Below are positions 43,082 to 51,147 of a DNA stretch of 64,000 bases, piece by piece. Within the stretch, counting starts at the first letter, position 1, and every line of letters begins with the position of its first letter. Source of the stretch: Natronosalvus halobius (GTDB lineage Archaea; Halobacteriota; Halobacteria; Halobacteriales; Natrialbaceae); NCBI RefSeq assembly GCF_024138145.1, contig NZ_CP099997.1, positions 2,418,001 to 2,482,000 of the forward strand. The letters are read 5' to 3'. Both the position numbers and the translations under genes were made by a program. The notes under the pieces were generated by a model that worked only from the letters and a program-made list of their open reading frames with translations, did not search any database and was not told where the DNA came from.

Positions 43082-44716
43082 ATGAACCGAAGCATCGCGA
43101 GTGGCGTTCTCTCGGTCGTCAGCACCAAAGTCCTCGTTCTCATTATTACGGCGATTACGACGCCGTTACTGTACCGTTTGCTCGGTGTCTCAGCGTTCGG
43201 TGACTACGCGTTTCTGATGTCGGTGTTCGCGATTTACATGATTTTCGTCAGCTCCGGTATCACCGACGGAGTTCGAAAGTACCTCGCCGAAGATCGAAAC
43301 ACCAACGACTGGAGCGGCCACGTCGTCGGTTTCTACTTCCGGCTGGCGACTGGCTTCGCGGTCGCCGGAGCGGCGTTACTCGCCGTGGCCGCGTACTTCG
43401 AGGTCATCTCGACCACGTTCGGAGACACGTACTCGGCGTACTTCTACGTCCTGGCGTTGCTCGTTATTCTCGCCCAGTTCCGGGATTACGCTCGAAAGAC
43501 CCTCATGGGGTTCGGCCTCGAGCGCTACTCCGAGCCACTGAAGGTTCTCAACAAGGTGGCCTTCGTCGTTGTCGCGATCCCGCTCGTCTACTTCGAATTC
43601 GGCGTGATGGGCGTGCTCGTTGGACACATCGTCGCGAGTATTCTCGTGGCCCTGATTGGGCTGTTCCTGGTCAACCGACGGGTATCCCTGGCAAGCGTAT
43701 TCTCGTCGCCGCCGGCGAATTTCCCCCGCCGGGAGATGCTAACATTCAACTCGATGAGCATCGTTCTCGTCTTCCTCCTGATGTCGCTCTACCACGTCGA
43801 CATCATCATGTTACAGCGATTCGGGGAGAGTTCGCAGGTCGGGAACTACAAGGCAGCACTCACCCTCGCCGAGTTCCTGTGGTTCGTCCCGCTCGCCCTG
43901 CAAACGGTCTACGTCCACTCGACCTCGGAACTCTGGTCGCAAAACCGGTTCGAGAAGATTTCGTCGCTCGCGTCCCGAACGACCCGCTATACGTTCCTCC
44001 TGACAGCCGTCATGGCCATCGGCCTCGCCGCGCTCGCGGACGTGGCGGTTCCGATCTACTTCGGAAACGACGCCCGCCCCGCGGTCGAGCCGCTCATCCT
44101 CCTGTTACCCGGCGCGCTCGGGTTCGCACTCGCCCGTCCCGTGCTGGCGATTTCACAGGGGAATGGACAGCTCCGGTATCCCGTTGCCGCGACCGGCGTC
44201 GCCGCCGTAATCAACGTCATCCTCAACTCCCTGTTGATTCCCAGATTCGGTATGCACGGCGCGGCGGTCGCGACGAGCGTCGGGTACGGATCGATGTTCG
44301 CCTTCCACATCATGAGCGCTCGAACGATCGGATTCAACCCGCTCTCGGACGCGCGGCTTAGCCAGGCCATGGCGACATCCGGGCTCGCGGGGCTACCGAT
44401 CTTCGCACTCGCGACCGCCATCCAGAACCCGTGGCTCGCACTCCTCGTGGTCCCGCCGGTCGGACTCGCCATCTTCGTCGGGTTTGCGATCTTACTCGGC
44501 GCACTCGATCCCTCCGAACCGTTCGAAATTCTCGCGATGGCACCAGATCCGATCGGTTCCGTCGCGGGCAAGTTCTGTCGGCGCCTTCAGACGACGCCGG
44601 GTGCTTCGCCGATCGCGATGGGACAGAGCCTGCTCGTCGCTATCGGACTGTCGCTGCTGGTTTCCGGGCTCGTTCTCGGCCTGGTCGGCCCGGGGATCGG
44701 GATGACCCATCCCTGA
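43082..44716 (+). CDS. Wzx-type oligosaccharide flippase (MATE/polysaccharide-transport superfamily)
   Basis: 544 residues with about 14 membrane segments. Starts MNRSIASGVLSVVSTKVLVLIITAITTPLLYRLLGVSAFGDYAFL, typical of polysaccharide_synt family flippases. YHVDIIMLQRFGESSQVGNYKAALTLAEFLWFVP lies in TM7-8. ATG 43082 is at the natural start; an upstream in-frame ATG at 43019 would add an Arg-rich leader. TATAATAA at 42950-42957 is a possible promoter giving a leader of about 100 nt. Moves the lipid-linked repeat unit across the membrane. Confidence 0.9.
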   Translation: MNRSIASGVLSVVSTKVLVLIITAITTPLLYRLLGVSAFGDYAFLMSVFAIYMIFVSSGITDGVRKYLAEDRNTNDWSGHVVGFYFRLATGFAVAGAALLAVAAYFEVISTTFGDTYSAYFYVLALLVILAQFRDYARKTLMGFGLERYSEPLKVLNKVAFVVVAIPLVYFEFGVMGVLVGHIVASILVALIGLFLVNRRVSLASVFSSPPANFPRREMLTFNSMSIVLVFLLMSLYHVDIIMLQRFGESSQVGNYKAALTLAEFLWFVPLALQTVYVHSTSELWSQNRFEKISSLASRTTRYTFLLTAVMAIGLAALADVAVPIYFGNDARPAVEPLILLLPGALGFALARPVLAISQGNGQLRYPVAATGVAAVINVILNSLLIPRFGMHGAAVATSVGYGSMFAFHIMSARTIGFNPLSDARLSQAMATSGLAGLPIFALATAIQNPWLALLVVPPVGLAIFVGFAILLGALDPSEPFEILAMAPDPIGSVAGKFCRRLQTTPGASPIAMGQSLLVAIGLSLLVSGLVLGLVGPGIGMTHP

Positions 44717-44954
44717 TCGGCGGGGTCACTCACAGACCCATGACCGCAGCCGTGGGAACCTGACACGAAAATTTTTGGAAGAAGGGTTTACAAGATGGAC
44801 GTTCCTAGATTCCACAATGGACATTCGGCCGAGGCGGCTGTGGTGCTCGTGATCGGCGGAACCAACGCCGAGAAGCGACAGGGGCGGCGACTGGCGAGCC
44901 GGGTCGGTGGGACGTCCCGGATACCCGCAGACGTATCACCGCGAAGAGATTGCA

Positions 44955-45404
44955 ATGAACGCTACTAGGAACGAACACACCGACGTGCTGCTGATCGAAG
45001 ACAATCCTGGCGACATCCGCCTGATAGAGGAAGCTTTTGAGACACACAGCGAGGGCGTGACGCTCTCCGTCGTCCACGACGGTATCGCGGCGCTCGACTT
45101 CCTCTTCCAGCGCGGGGACTACGGCGACAGTCCCACTCCGGGCCTCGTCTTGCTCGACCTCAACCTCCCGCGGAAGAACGGCGACGAAATCCTCGAGGAG
45201 ATGAAGAACGAACCGACGCTCCGGCGGATTCCGGTCGTCGTGCTCACCAGCTCGCAGGCGCGTGAGGACGTGCTACGAACGTACGACAAGTGTGCGAATG
45301 CGTTCCTCACGAAGCCGATCGACCCCGACGAGTTCCTCGAGATTATCGAGTCGGTCAGGGAGTTCTGGCTGTCGACCGCTAGACTCCCCGACAGCCGAGG
45401 GTAA
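44955..45404 (+). CDS. Stand-alone response regulator (CheY/Rcp1-like receiver)
   Basis: 149 residues. DVLLIEDNPGDIRLIEEAF (acidic pocket E-D), phospho-acceptor Asp in GLVLLDLNLPRKNGDEIL, VVVLTSSQAREDV (Thr/Ser) and AFLTKPIDPDEF (Lys). No output domain. Matches the Rcp1-type receivers frequent in haloarchaea. No histidine kinase is visible nearby, so it must get phosphate from elsewhere. ATG 44955 starts the receiver. Confidence 0.92.
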   Translation: MNATRNEHTDVLLIEDNPGDIRLIEEAFETHSEGVTLSVVHDGIAALDFLFQRGDYGDSPTPGLVLLDLNLPRKNGDEILEEMKNEPTLRRIPVVVLTSSQAREDVLRTYDKCANAFLTKPIDPDEFLEIIESVREFWLSTARLPDSRG

Positions 45405-45413
45405 ATCCGGCAG

Positions 45414-45536
45414 TCACTCGACCTGGTGCTCGAGAAGTTCGCTCTCGAGCACGTCGAAAAACATCGCGAACAATACGAATACGAACACGTTGAAAAACAT
45501 CGCGAACAATACGAGCACTGCGTCGATTGCGGTCAC
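45414..45536 (-). CDS. Possible 40-aa membrane peptide with internal repeat
   Basis: GTG 45536 opens VTAIDAVLVLFAMFFNVFVFVLFAMFFDVLESELLEHQVE, a very hydrophobic peptide in which LFAMFF is repeated because of a 36-bp tandem DNA repeat. A charged C-terminal tail follows. On the opposite strand the same DNA reads as a charged Glu/His/Lys repeat from GTG 45426. I cannot decide which, if either, is translated. Confidence 0.25.
   Translation of the reverse strand: MTAIDAVLVLFAMFFNVFVFVLFAMFFDVLESELLEHQVE
45450..45521 (+). repeat. 36-bp tandem duplication
   Basis: The unit starting CACGTCGAAAAACATCGCGA (45450-45485) is repeated at 45486-45521 with one internal change (GTC to GTT) and a diverged last few bases. 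Lies between the response regulator and the deacetylase gene. Confidence 0.85.
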
Positions 45537-45640
45537 CAGGAGGCCGAGATCGAACTCGAGGTCGAGGCCGAGGCCGAGGTCACGCTTACTGTCGAACTCG
45601 ACGGTTCATTCCGATCCTGGACGGCGATACGCACGTCTTA

Positions 45641-46939
45641 TTATGCGTCACCGGCCAACTCTGAAGCCGTCACGACCTGGACGTCTGCCGAGTCGACGTA
45701 CTCGAGCAGGTCGACGAACGCGTCCTCGGACATTCCATCGGAACCGCCGATTTCCTCGAATCGGATCACGGCGAGTTGACCGTACTGGGCGGCGTAGTCG
45801 ACGTACTGGGCCGTTTCCGAGCCAGCCGCCCCCGAGAACGTACCGACGTTGTGCGGGTCGGTGAGCGGCAGGCCGTTGGGGCCGCCCCCGTAGCGGAACG
45901 CCACTTCGTGGTGTTCCTGGACCAGGTCGTAGGTGTTCGGCCCCATGATGTTACGCGGCGTGACGAAGTAGTTGGCTCCGTCTTCGAACCCACGGTGCTC
46001 GAGGAACTTCTTCGTCCGTTTCATCGCGCCCTCCTGTTGCTCGCGCGTGAACTCGTTGATGTTTCTGGAGCCGGTTCGTGGGCGACCAGCCATGTCCCAG
46101 CCGGCTTCCGCGAGGTCTTGCATCTGATCGTGCGTGAGGCGTCCGGTCTCGTCGACTGCTTCGGGGATTACAGCCTCGACACCAGCGAAGCCGAACGACT
46201 CCATGTGCTCGAACGCGGTTGCGTGGTGTGATTCGAGTGTGCCGTCGAAGAGGAACAGCACCGATCCCTGGTCCGGGCGCTCGGTTACGCGAAGGTCGTC
46301 GATCGCAAAGTCGATCGGTCCCTCGTTCGAGCCGCGTCGGTGAGCGATGACCCGGAATTCTCGGACGTCCGTGAGGTCGGGTGAGGTATCGACGTTCGTC
46401 GTCCCGAAGTCGACGCGAACCCAGCGGTCGACCGGTCCGGTGAGCACCCGACGCAGCGTCACCTTGTTCCGGGCGTTCGGTGCGAGGACTTCAAGCGTGA
46501 TCATCAGTTGTTCTCGGCCCGAGTACCTGACGGCCATCGAGAAAGCCGCGTCGGACAGGTCCTTGCTCTCGGGGAGCATGAACGAGGAGCCGGCGAACTG
46601 GTTATCTTCGCTCGCGTGTAGCCGCGCAGACTGAGATCCCGCGTAGGGGTCGTCGGTCGTCGCCTCGATGGACCCGCCGTCGAGCAACGTGGCCCAGTTG
46701 TCGAGGGATTCGAAGTCCTCGAGCGTTTCACCCGGAAGGTGATCGAGTTCGCCGGCCGAGTCCTGGGGGGTCTCGGTCTCGTTACCGTTGCCGGTGTCTG
46801 AGTCGTCCGACGAGTTCGTCTCGTTACCACTCGAGTCTGACGGAGACGAGTCCCCGTCGCTCGAGAGACAGCCCGCCAGTCCGAGTGCACCAACTGTCCC
46901 AGCAGTACGAATGAACGATCGTCGATTTCGGTTCGTCAT
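45641..46939 (-). CDS. Tat lipoprotein, NodB/polysaccharide-deacetylase-like, degenerate active site
   Basis: 432 residues. Tat/lipobox leader NRRSFIRTAGTVGALGLAGC, Ser/Asn/Asp/Thr spacer to about residue 65, a beta-sandwich carbohydrate-binding-like region (LEDFESLDNWATLLDGGSIEATTDDPYAGSQSARL), and a C-terminal NodB-like domain from about 225. Motif 1 reads LFLFDGTLES instead of T-F-D-D-G and motif 2 AGRPRTGSR lacks the H-x3-H, so catalysis by the usual route is doubtful. ATG 46939 is supported by TATA 46964-46975. Paralogue of the protein at 49504. Confidence 0.8.
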   Translation of the reverse strand: MTNRNRRSFIRTAGTVGALGLAGCLSSDGDSSPSDSSGNETNSSDDSDTGNGNETETPQDSAGELDHLPGETLEDFESLDNWATLLDGGSIEATTDDPYAGSQSARLHASEDNQFAGSSFMLPESKDLSDAAFSMAVRYSGREQLMITLEVLAPNARNKVTLRRVLTGPVDRWVRVDFGTTNVDTSPDLTDVREFRVIAHRRGSNEGPIDFAIDDLRVTERPDQGSVLFLFDGTLESHHATAFEHMESFGFAGVEAVIPEAVDETGRLTHDQMQDLAEAGWDMAGRPRTGSRNINEFTREQQEGAMKRTKKFLEHRGFEDGANYFVTPRNIMGPNTYDLVQEHHEVAFRYGGGPNGLPLTDPHNVGTFSGAAGSETAQYVDYAAQYGQLAVIRFEEIGGSDGMSEDAFVDLLEYVDSADVQVVTASELAGDA

Positions 46940-46963
46940 CACCAGAGTGGTCAACACGTTGCA

Positions 46964-46975
46964 CCTTTCTTATAG
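46964..46975 (-). promoter_or_regulatory. TATA box for the deacetylase-like gene
   Basis: TATAAGAAAGG on the minus strand centred 31 bp upstream of ATG 46939, giving a near-leaderless message and confirming this start over the ATG at 46957. Confidence 0.6.
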
Positions 46976-47044
46976 AGGTAATAGGTGGCTCGAGCGAAAC
47001 GCCTTATTCGATGGAAATACGCCATATACGGCGCTTATTCACCT

Positions 47045-47052
47045 GATAATAA
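47045..47052 (+). promoter_or_regulatory. TATA box for the family 2 glycosyltransferase
   Basis: GATAATAA ends 28 bp before ATG 47080, the spacing of a leaderless haloarchaeal transcript. Confidence 0.6.
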
Positions 47053-47079
47053 TGGACGCGGCGTCGCTATCCGGGGTAG

Positions 47080-48135
47080 ATGCCACGCGTTAGCGTTATC
47101 ATCCCGACGTACAATCGGGCCGGCTCGCTCGTGCGCGCGATCGACAGCGCGCTCGAGCAGACGATCGACGACCACGGTCACGACTACGACTACGACTACG
47201 ACCACGACCACGATCACGATCACGATCTCGAGGTCGTCGTCGTCGACGACGGCTCGACGGACAACACCGGACTGGTCCTCGCCGAGTACGACGACCCGCG
47301 GGTTCGTCCGGTCGTCCACGCGACGAACCAGGGGGCAAACGTCGCTCGCAACACCGGCATCGAGCACGCTCGTGGCGAGTACGTCGCGTTCCTCGACTCG
47401 GACGACGAGTGGGACCCCACCAAGCTCGAGAAACAGCTCGCGGCGATCGAGGACCGCGGCGACGACTGGATCGGGACTTACTGCGACACGGCCTTCGACC
47501 TCGAGGGGACCAGCGGCCGACTCCGAGGAGTCGCCGCGAGTCTCCTCTCGCGGACGGACGACCAGCCGACGATGGAGGGCAACGACGACCTGATCGGTGA
47601 AATCCTCTCCGACGGCGTCCAGCCGGGTGCCGGCTCGACGCTGCTCGTTCGAACCGACGTCGCCCGCGAGATCGGCGGCTTCGACGAGGACCTGGATCGC
47701 TTCCAGGATCCCGAGTTCTGTCTCCGCGTCCTGGAGCAGGGGAAACTCGCGTACGTAGACGAGAAGCTTGTCGTCCGCGAGGAGACGGGCCACCCGCCGG
47801 CAGACATCGTCCGTCGAGCCGACCAGCAGTACCTCTCGAAACACGAGGCCCTGGTCGAGAGCTACGAGGCCGAGGGCTACGAGATTCGCTCGAGACACGA
47901 ACTCGTCGTCGCGAAGCGGTACCTCGCGGAGGGGCGACTGCTCCGGGGGGCCTGGCACCTGCGGAAGGCCGCCGTCTCCGCCCGGCACTATCCTGGACTC
48001 CTCTGGGCGACGGGGTCGGGCGTCCGGCGACGGCCGCTCCCAATCGTCGCCTCGCTCGCGCTGGTCTTCGTCGCCAGCACACTCGGTCGACGAACGCTCA
48101 CGAACCGCGCTTTTGATCGCTCGTCGTCGCGGTAA
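47080..48135 (+). CDS. Family 2 glycosyltransferase with Asp/His/Tyr insertion
   Basis: 351 residues, GT-A fold. MPRVSVIIPTYNRAGSLVRAIDSALEQT, then an insertion DDHGHDYDYDYDHDHDHDHD (about residues 30-49), then the nucleotide strand LEVVVVDDGSTDNTG and the D-x-D region YVAFLDSDDEWDP. The C-terminal 100 residues are helical and basic. The insertion replaces a short loop between the first helix and second strand, near the sugar-nucleotide site, and is coded by GACCAC/GATCAC repeats. Activity: transfer of a sugar to a lipid-linked glycan; specificity unknown. Confidence 0.9.
   Translation: MPRVSVIIPTYNRAGSLVRAIDSALEQTIDDHGHDYDYDYDHDHDHDHDLEVVVVDDGSTDNTGLVLAEYDDPRVRPVVHATNQGANVARNTGIEHARGEYVAFLDSDDEWDPTKLEKQLAAIEDRGDDWIGTYCDTAFDLEGTSGRLRGVAASLLSRTDDQPTMEGNDDLIGEILSDGVQPGAGSTLLVRTDVAREIGGFDEDLDRFQDPEFCLRVLEQGKLAYVDEKLVVREETGHPPADIVRRADQQYLSKHEALVESYEAEGYEIRSRHELVVAKRYLAEGRLLRGAWHLRKAAVSARHYPGLLWATGSGVRRRPLPIVASLALVFVASTLGRRTLTNRAFDRSSSR
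47176..47228 (+). repeat. GAC-TAC / GAC-CAC / GAT-CAC codon repeat in the glycosyltransferase gene
   Basis: Alternating Asp with Tyr then His codons over about 50 bp, a hexamer repeat that keeps frame on expansion. Confidence 0.85.
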
Positions 48136-48276
48136 CGACTGCCGTCGAGCAGTCCACGTGTTGGGAACGAAGCGGTCGAACGTTTCATCAGTTGAAATAT
48201 TTGCTCGGGAACGGGTGTCTCGAATGTCCTCGTCGCTCGGTAGCGTTAGCGCCGAGATAGTACAGCCAGTTCGAGT

Positions 48277-49297
48277 ATGAGTCCGGGCCGGCATGGACCG
48301 AGGTCCAATCCACACGCCGATCGCTACTGACCGCTGCTGGTAGCTGTGCGCTGGCGAGCGTCGGCGTCGCCTACGCGAGCAAAGGTACTGCGAACGATGG
48401 AAACACGGTGGCCGAGGGAACGGCCGTCACTTGAGACACATTCACCATCCTGGCTGGCACTGACCGGGAGACGACCGGATACGTCACGCAGGCAGAGGTC
48501 GACGGGCCGACGGTCGTCGTTCTTGGTGGTGTACACCGGAACGAGGTAGCCGGGTACACGGCCGCCGGCAAGATCGCTGACTGGGAGATTACGGCCGGAA
48601 CACTCGTGACGATCCCCGAAGTGAACGTTGCCGCCATCGAACGCGGGACGCGAACTGACGAGGAAGGCACCGACCTCAACCGGCAGTTTCCTGAGGGTGG
48701 GAGCCACGAACCGACCTCGCTCGCGCGGTCTGGGACGTGCTCCTCGAGTACGAACCCGACGCCCTCATCGACTTCACGAGTCGGTTGGGGTCTACACCGG
48801 CGACGACGTCGACGGGGTCGGACAAGCGATTTTCCACTCGAGCGATGACGGGGCGGCCGCCGCCGAGGAAGCAGCAGCCCTCGTCGACCGGGACTACGTC
48901 GACGACGAAAGTGGCGAAGACGACGAGACCGGCATTGAGGACCCGGACGTCGACGATCCGGAGGAACCCGAACCGGAGCCTGAACCTGACGACCCCGATG
49001 CGGGCGAACCGGGTCGCGATCCGCTCGCCGAGATCCGAACGACGCCCGAAGACGCGGCCGAGCGGACACTCTCGGTCGACGATACCGTCGAACTCGACGC
49101 CTCCTGTTCGCGTGCGCCGGAGGGAAGATCGTTCGCTACGAGGGAGCGTCTACGACGAGGGCAGTTTCGACAAACCCGGACAGACGATCGACGTGACGAT
49201 CAGCGGCGAGGGCGAGCACCCGATCGTCCTCCGCGTCGAAGACGACGGGGGACGAACCGATACCGCGAAGATCACGCTCTCGGTGAAGAGTTCCTGA
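48277..49297 (+). pseudogene. Exported M14/AstE-type deacylase with PKD domain, multiply disrupted
   Basis: Conceptual translation over shifting frames: Tat-like leader (TRRSLLTAAGSCALASVG), in-frame TGA at 48432-48434, then the catalytic region TVVVLGGVHRNEVAGYTAA (zinc motif H-x-x-E), TIPEVNVAAI and TDLNRQFPEG, typical of succinylglutamate desuccinylase/aspartoacylase. A frameshift near 48730 leads to WDVLLEYEPDALID, another near 48773 to LHESVGVYTGDD, an acidic Pro/Glu linker, and a third near 49140 before a PKD-type C-terminus ending AKITLSVKSS. At least one stop and three frameshifts make it non-functional. Confidence 0.88.
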
Positions 49298-49503
49298 TTT
49301 CCACTCGAAGAGAGCGACTGGCTGCACTACCCGTTTAGTTCGTGAGAGAAGGCGGCCTGACGCCTCGAGACAGTTCGTTCGAAAGAAGAGCGAGTGCTAT
49401 CGAGCAGACTGTCTCGTACGATAGTTCTCGAAGTAATGGTACTCGCTCGTGCGTCGCCAAACGATAAACGGCGAGACGAGTGACTCCTGGCGATTCGGCT
49501 GAA

Positions 49504-50868
49504 TCAGTTTCCGGACGTGCGCATCTCCCAGAGTTCGTCGAACGTGATAACCTCCACGTCCGACTCGTCGATGTAGGCGAGCAACTCCTCGTAGTCCTCC
49601 TGTGGCATGGTGTTGTTTGCGGAGAACTCGTGGAAGTTCAGGATTGTACACTGGTTGTACGTGCCAGCGAGGTCCACACAGCGTTTGGCGATGTCGAGGT
49701 CGTGACCTATCGTCCGGGGCAGCGCCAGCGGATCGAAGCCGTGGACGTTCGTGAGGTTCACGTTCCCGGCCTGGTTGAAACCGCCACAGTAGTGGTACTT
49801 CGAGATGTACTCGAGGCTGGTGGCGTCGTAACTGTTGTGCGGGTAAACGATGTAGTCAGCGCCCATAAACTCGTGCTGGATGAGCCAGTTCTTGTCCCCG
49901 CGAAGGCGACCCTCCAGCTGGTCCTCGTCATCGTACTCGTGCATCCGAGAGTGGGTCCCGTGGGTAACGATCTGGTCACCCGCATCCTGTCGCTCCTTGA
50001 GTTGTGAGACCGACATGATTCCCTCGCGGGCCTCCTCGGACCACCGGGGAATGACGGCCTGAATCGCGCTAAATCCGTAATCGTCGTGAACCGGGCTCGC
50101 TTTCTCGTAGAAGTCCAGAGACGCGTCGTCCCAGGATAGCATCACGTATCCATTATCGGCCGTCGGAACCGCGCGAAGGTCGTCGATCCACACCTCCGCC
50201 TCCGGCATCGAGTGGAGTACCTGAATCTGGAGGGTGGCGATGTCGTCCATCATCGGCTCGATCGAGCTCTCCTCGAACACGCCGGGGCTCGAGCGGAACC
50301 AGCCGACGTCGGGCGCGCGATAGGTGATCTCCCGGAGGGAGTAGACTCGCTCGCTTCCGTAGGAGTCGACGACACGGATGTTGATGGTGATTCGGTCGGG
50401 AGTCGTCGTTCGCACGGCGAACGACAGGTCGAGGTCGGTCAGGTCGACGTCCGAGAGTTCGCGTTCGACGACGATGTTCTCGTCCTCTCCCGCCGTGAGC
50501 CGGAAGCTCTGTGACCCGTCGAAGACGACCTCCTCGTCGGCTTCGCCCGACCCCTGTACGACCTCCCACGGACCGAGGTCCTCGAAGTCGTCGATGGAGT
50601 CGCCTGGCTGACGGTACTCCTCGCGGCTGTTGTACTCGGTCTCGAGTGCCGGAACGCCGTTTCCGTCCTCGTTTTCGTCGGTGTCGTTGTCGCCGTCCGA
50701 GTTGGAATCGGTATCGTTGCCGTTGCCAGTGCTGTTACCGTTACCGTTCCCGCCCCCGTTACCTCTCACGGAGTTCAGACGATTGGTACAACCCGCGAGC
50801 CCGGCCGCCATCGCAGCCGCACCCGAGGTGGCCAGGAAGCGTCGCCGCGTCGTGTTGTCTCGCGTCAT
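49504..50868 (-). CDS. Tat lipoprotein, NodB-type polysaccharide deacetylase-like
   Basis: 454 residues. TTRRRFLATSGAAAMAAGLAGC (twin-arginine plus lipobox), a Gly/Asn/Asp spacer to about residue 75, a beta-sandwich region (DDFEDLGPWEVVQGSGEADEEVVFDGSQSFRL), and a NodB domain: motif 1 VMLSWDDASLDF, motif 2 VTHGTHSRMHEY with His residues for metal binding, and a late LNFHEFSANN. These suggest that it, unlike its paralogue at 45641, could be active on an extracellular glycan. TATAATAAT at 50898-50906 is a near-leaderless promoter. Confidence 0.85.
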   Translation of the reverse strand: MTRDNTTRRRFLATSGAAAMAAGLAGCTNRLNSVRGNGGGNGNGNSTGNGNDTDSNSDGDNDTDENEDGNGVPALETEYNSREEYRQPGDSIDDFEDLGPWEVVQGSGEADEEVVFDGSQSFRLTAGEDENIVVERELSDVDLTDLDLSFAVRTTTPDRITINIRVVDSYGSERVYSLREITYRAPDVGWFRSSPGVFEESSIEPMMDDIATLQIQVLHSMPEAEVWIDDLRAVPTADNGYVMLSWDDASLDFYEKASPVHDDYGFSAIQAVIPRWSEEAREGIMSVSQLKERQDAGDQIVTHGTHSRMHEYDDEDQLEGRLRGDKNWLIQHEFMGADYIVYPHNSYDATSLEYISKYHYCGGFNQAGNVNLTNVHGFDPLALPRTIGHDLDIAKRCVDLAGTYNQCTILNFHEFSANNTMPQEDYEELLAYIDESDVEVITFDELWEMRTSGN

Positions 50869-50897
50869 TGGTACCCGGCAGTACCGGCAACGACCCC

Positions 50898-50906
50898 ATT
50901 ATTATA
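50898..50906 (-). promoter_or_regulatory. TATA box for the active-type deacetylase gene
   Basis: TATAATAAT on the minus strand, 30-38 bp upstream of ATG 50868. Confidence 0.55.
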
Positions 50907-51147
50907 GATGCGATAGACCCCTCGAGCACCCGTCCGACACCGCATCAGACCGCCACAGCAGGTTCCGACCCCAGAGTCCGCGAAATCGGGCGCGACTCGG
51001 ACCGAGCCCGTCGCTCGCCCGATGCTTAATGACGCCATAGTAAACGACGCGGCGCCAGATACTGGTAGGTACGCAAGCGAACGCGCGACGGCCCCACCAC
51101 AATCGTCGGGACGCCGTCGACGGTTCGTTCGAGGGAGACATTCGACG

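Noticed and set aside
45426-45779. Plus-strand protein with HVEKHREQYE repeats
   Set aside because: It runs into the deacetylase gene on the other strand, loses codon bias after about residue 60 and depends on the 36-bp duplication; kept only as an alternative to the minus-strand peptide.
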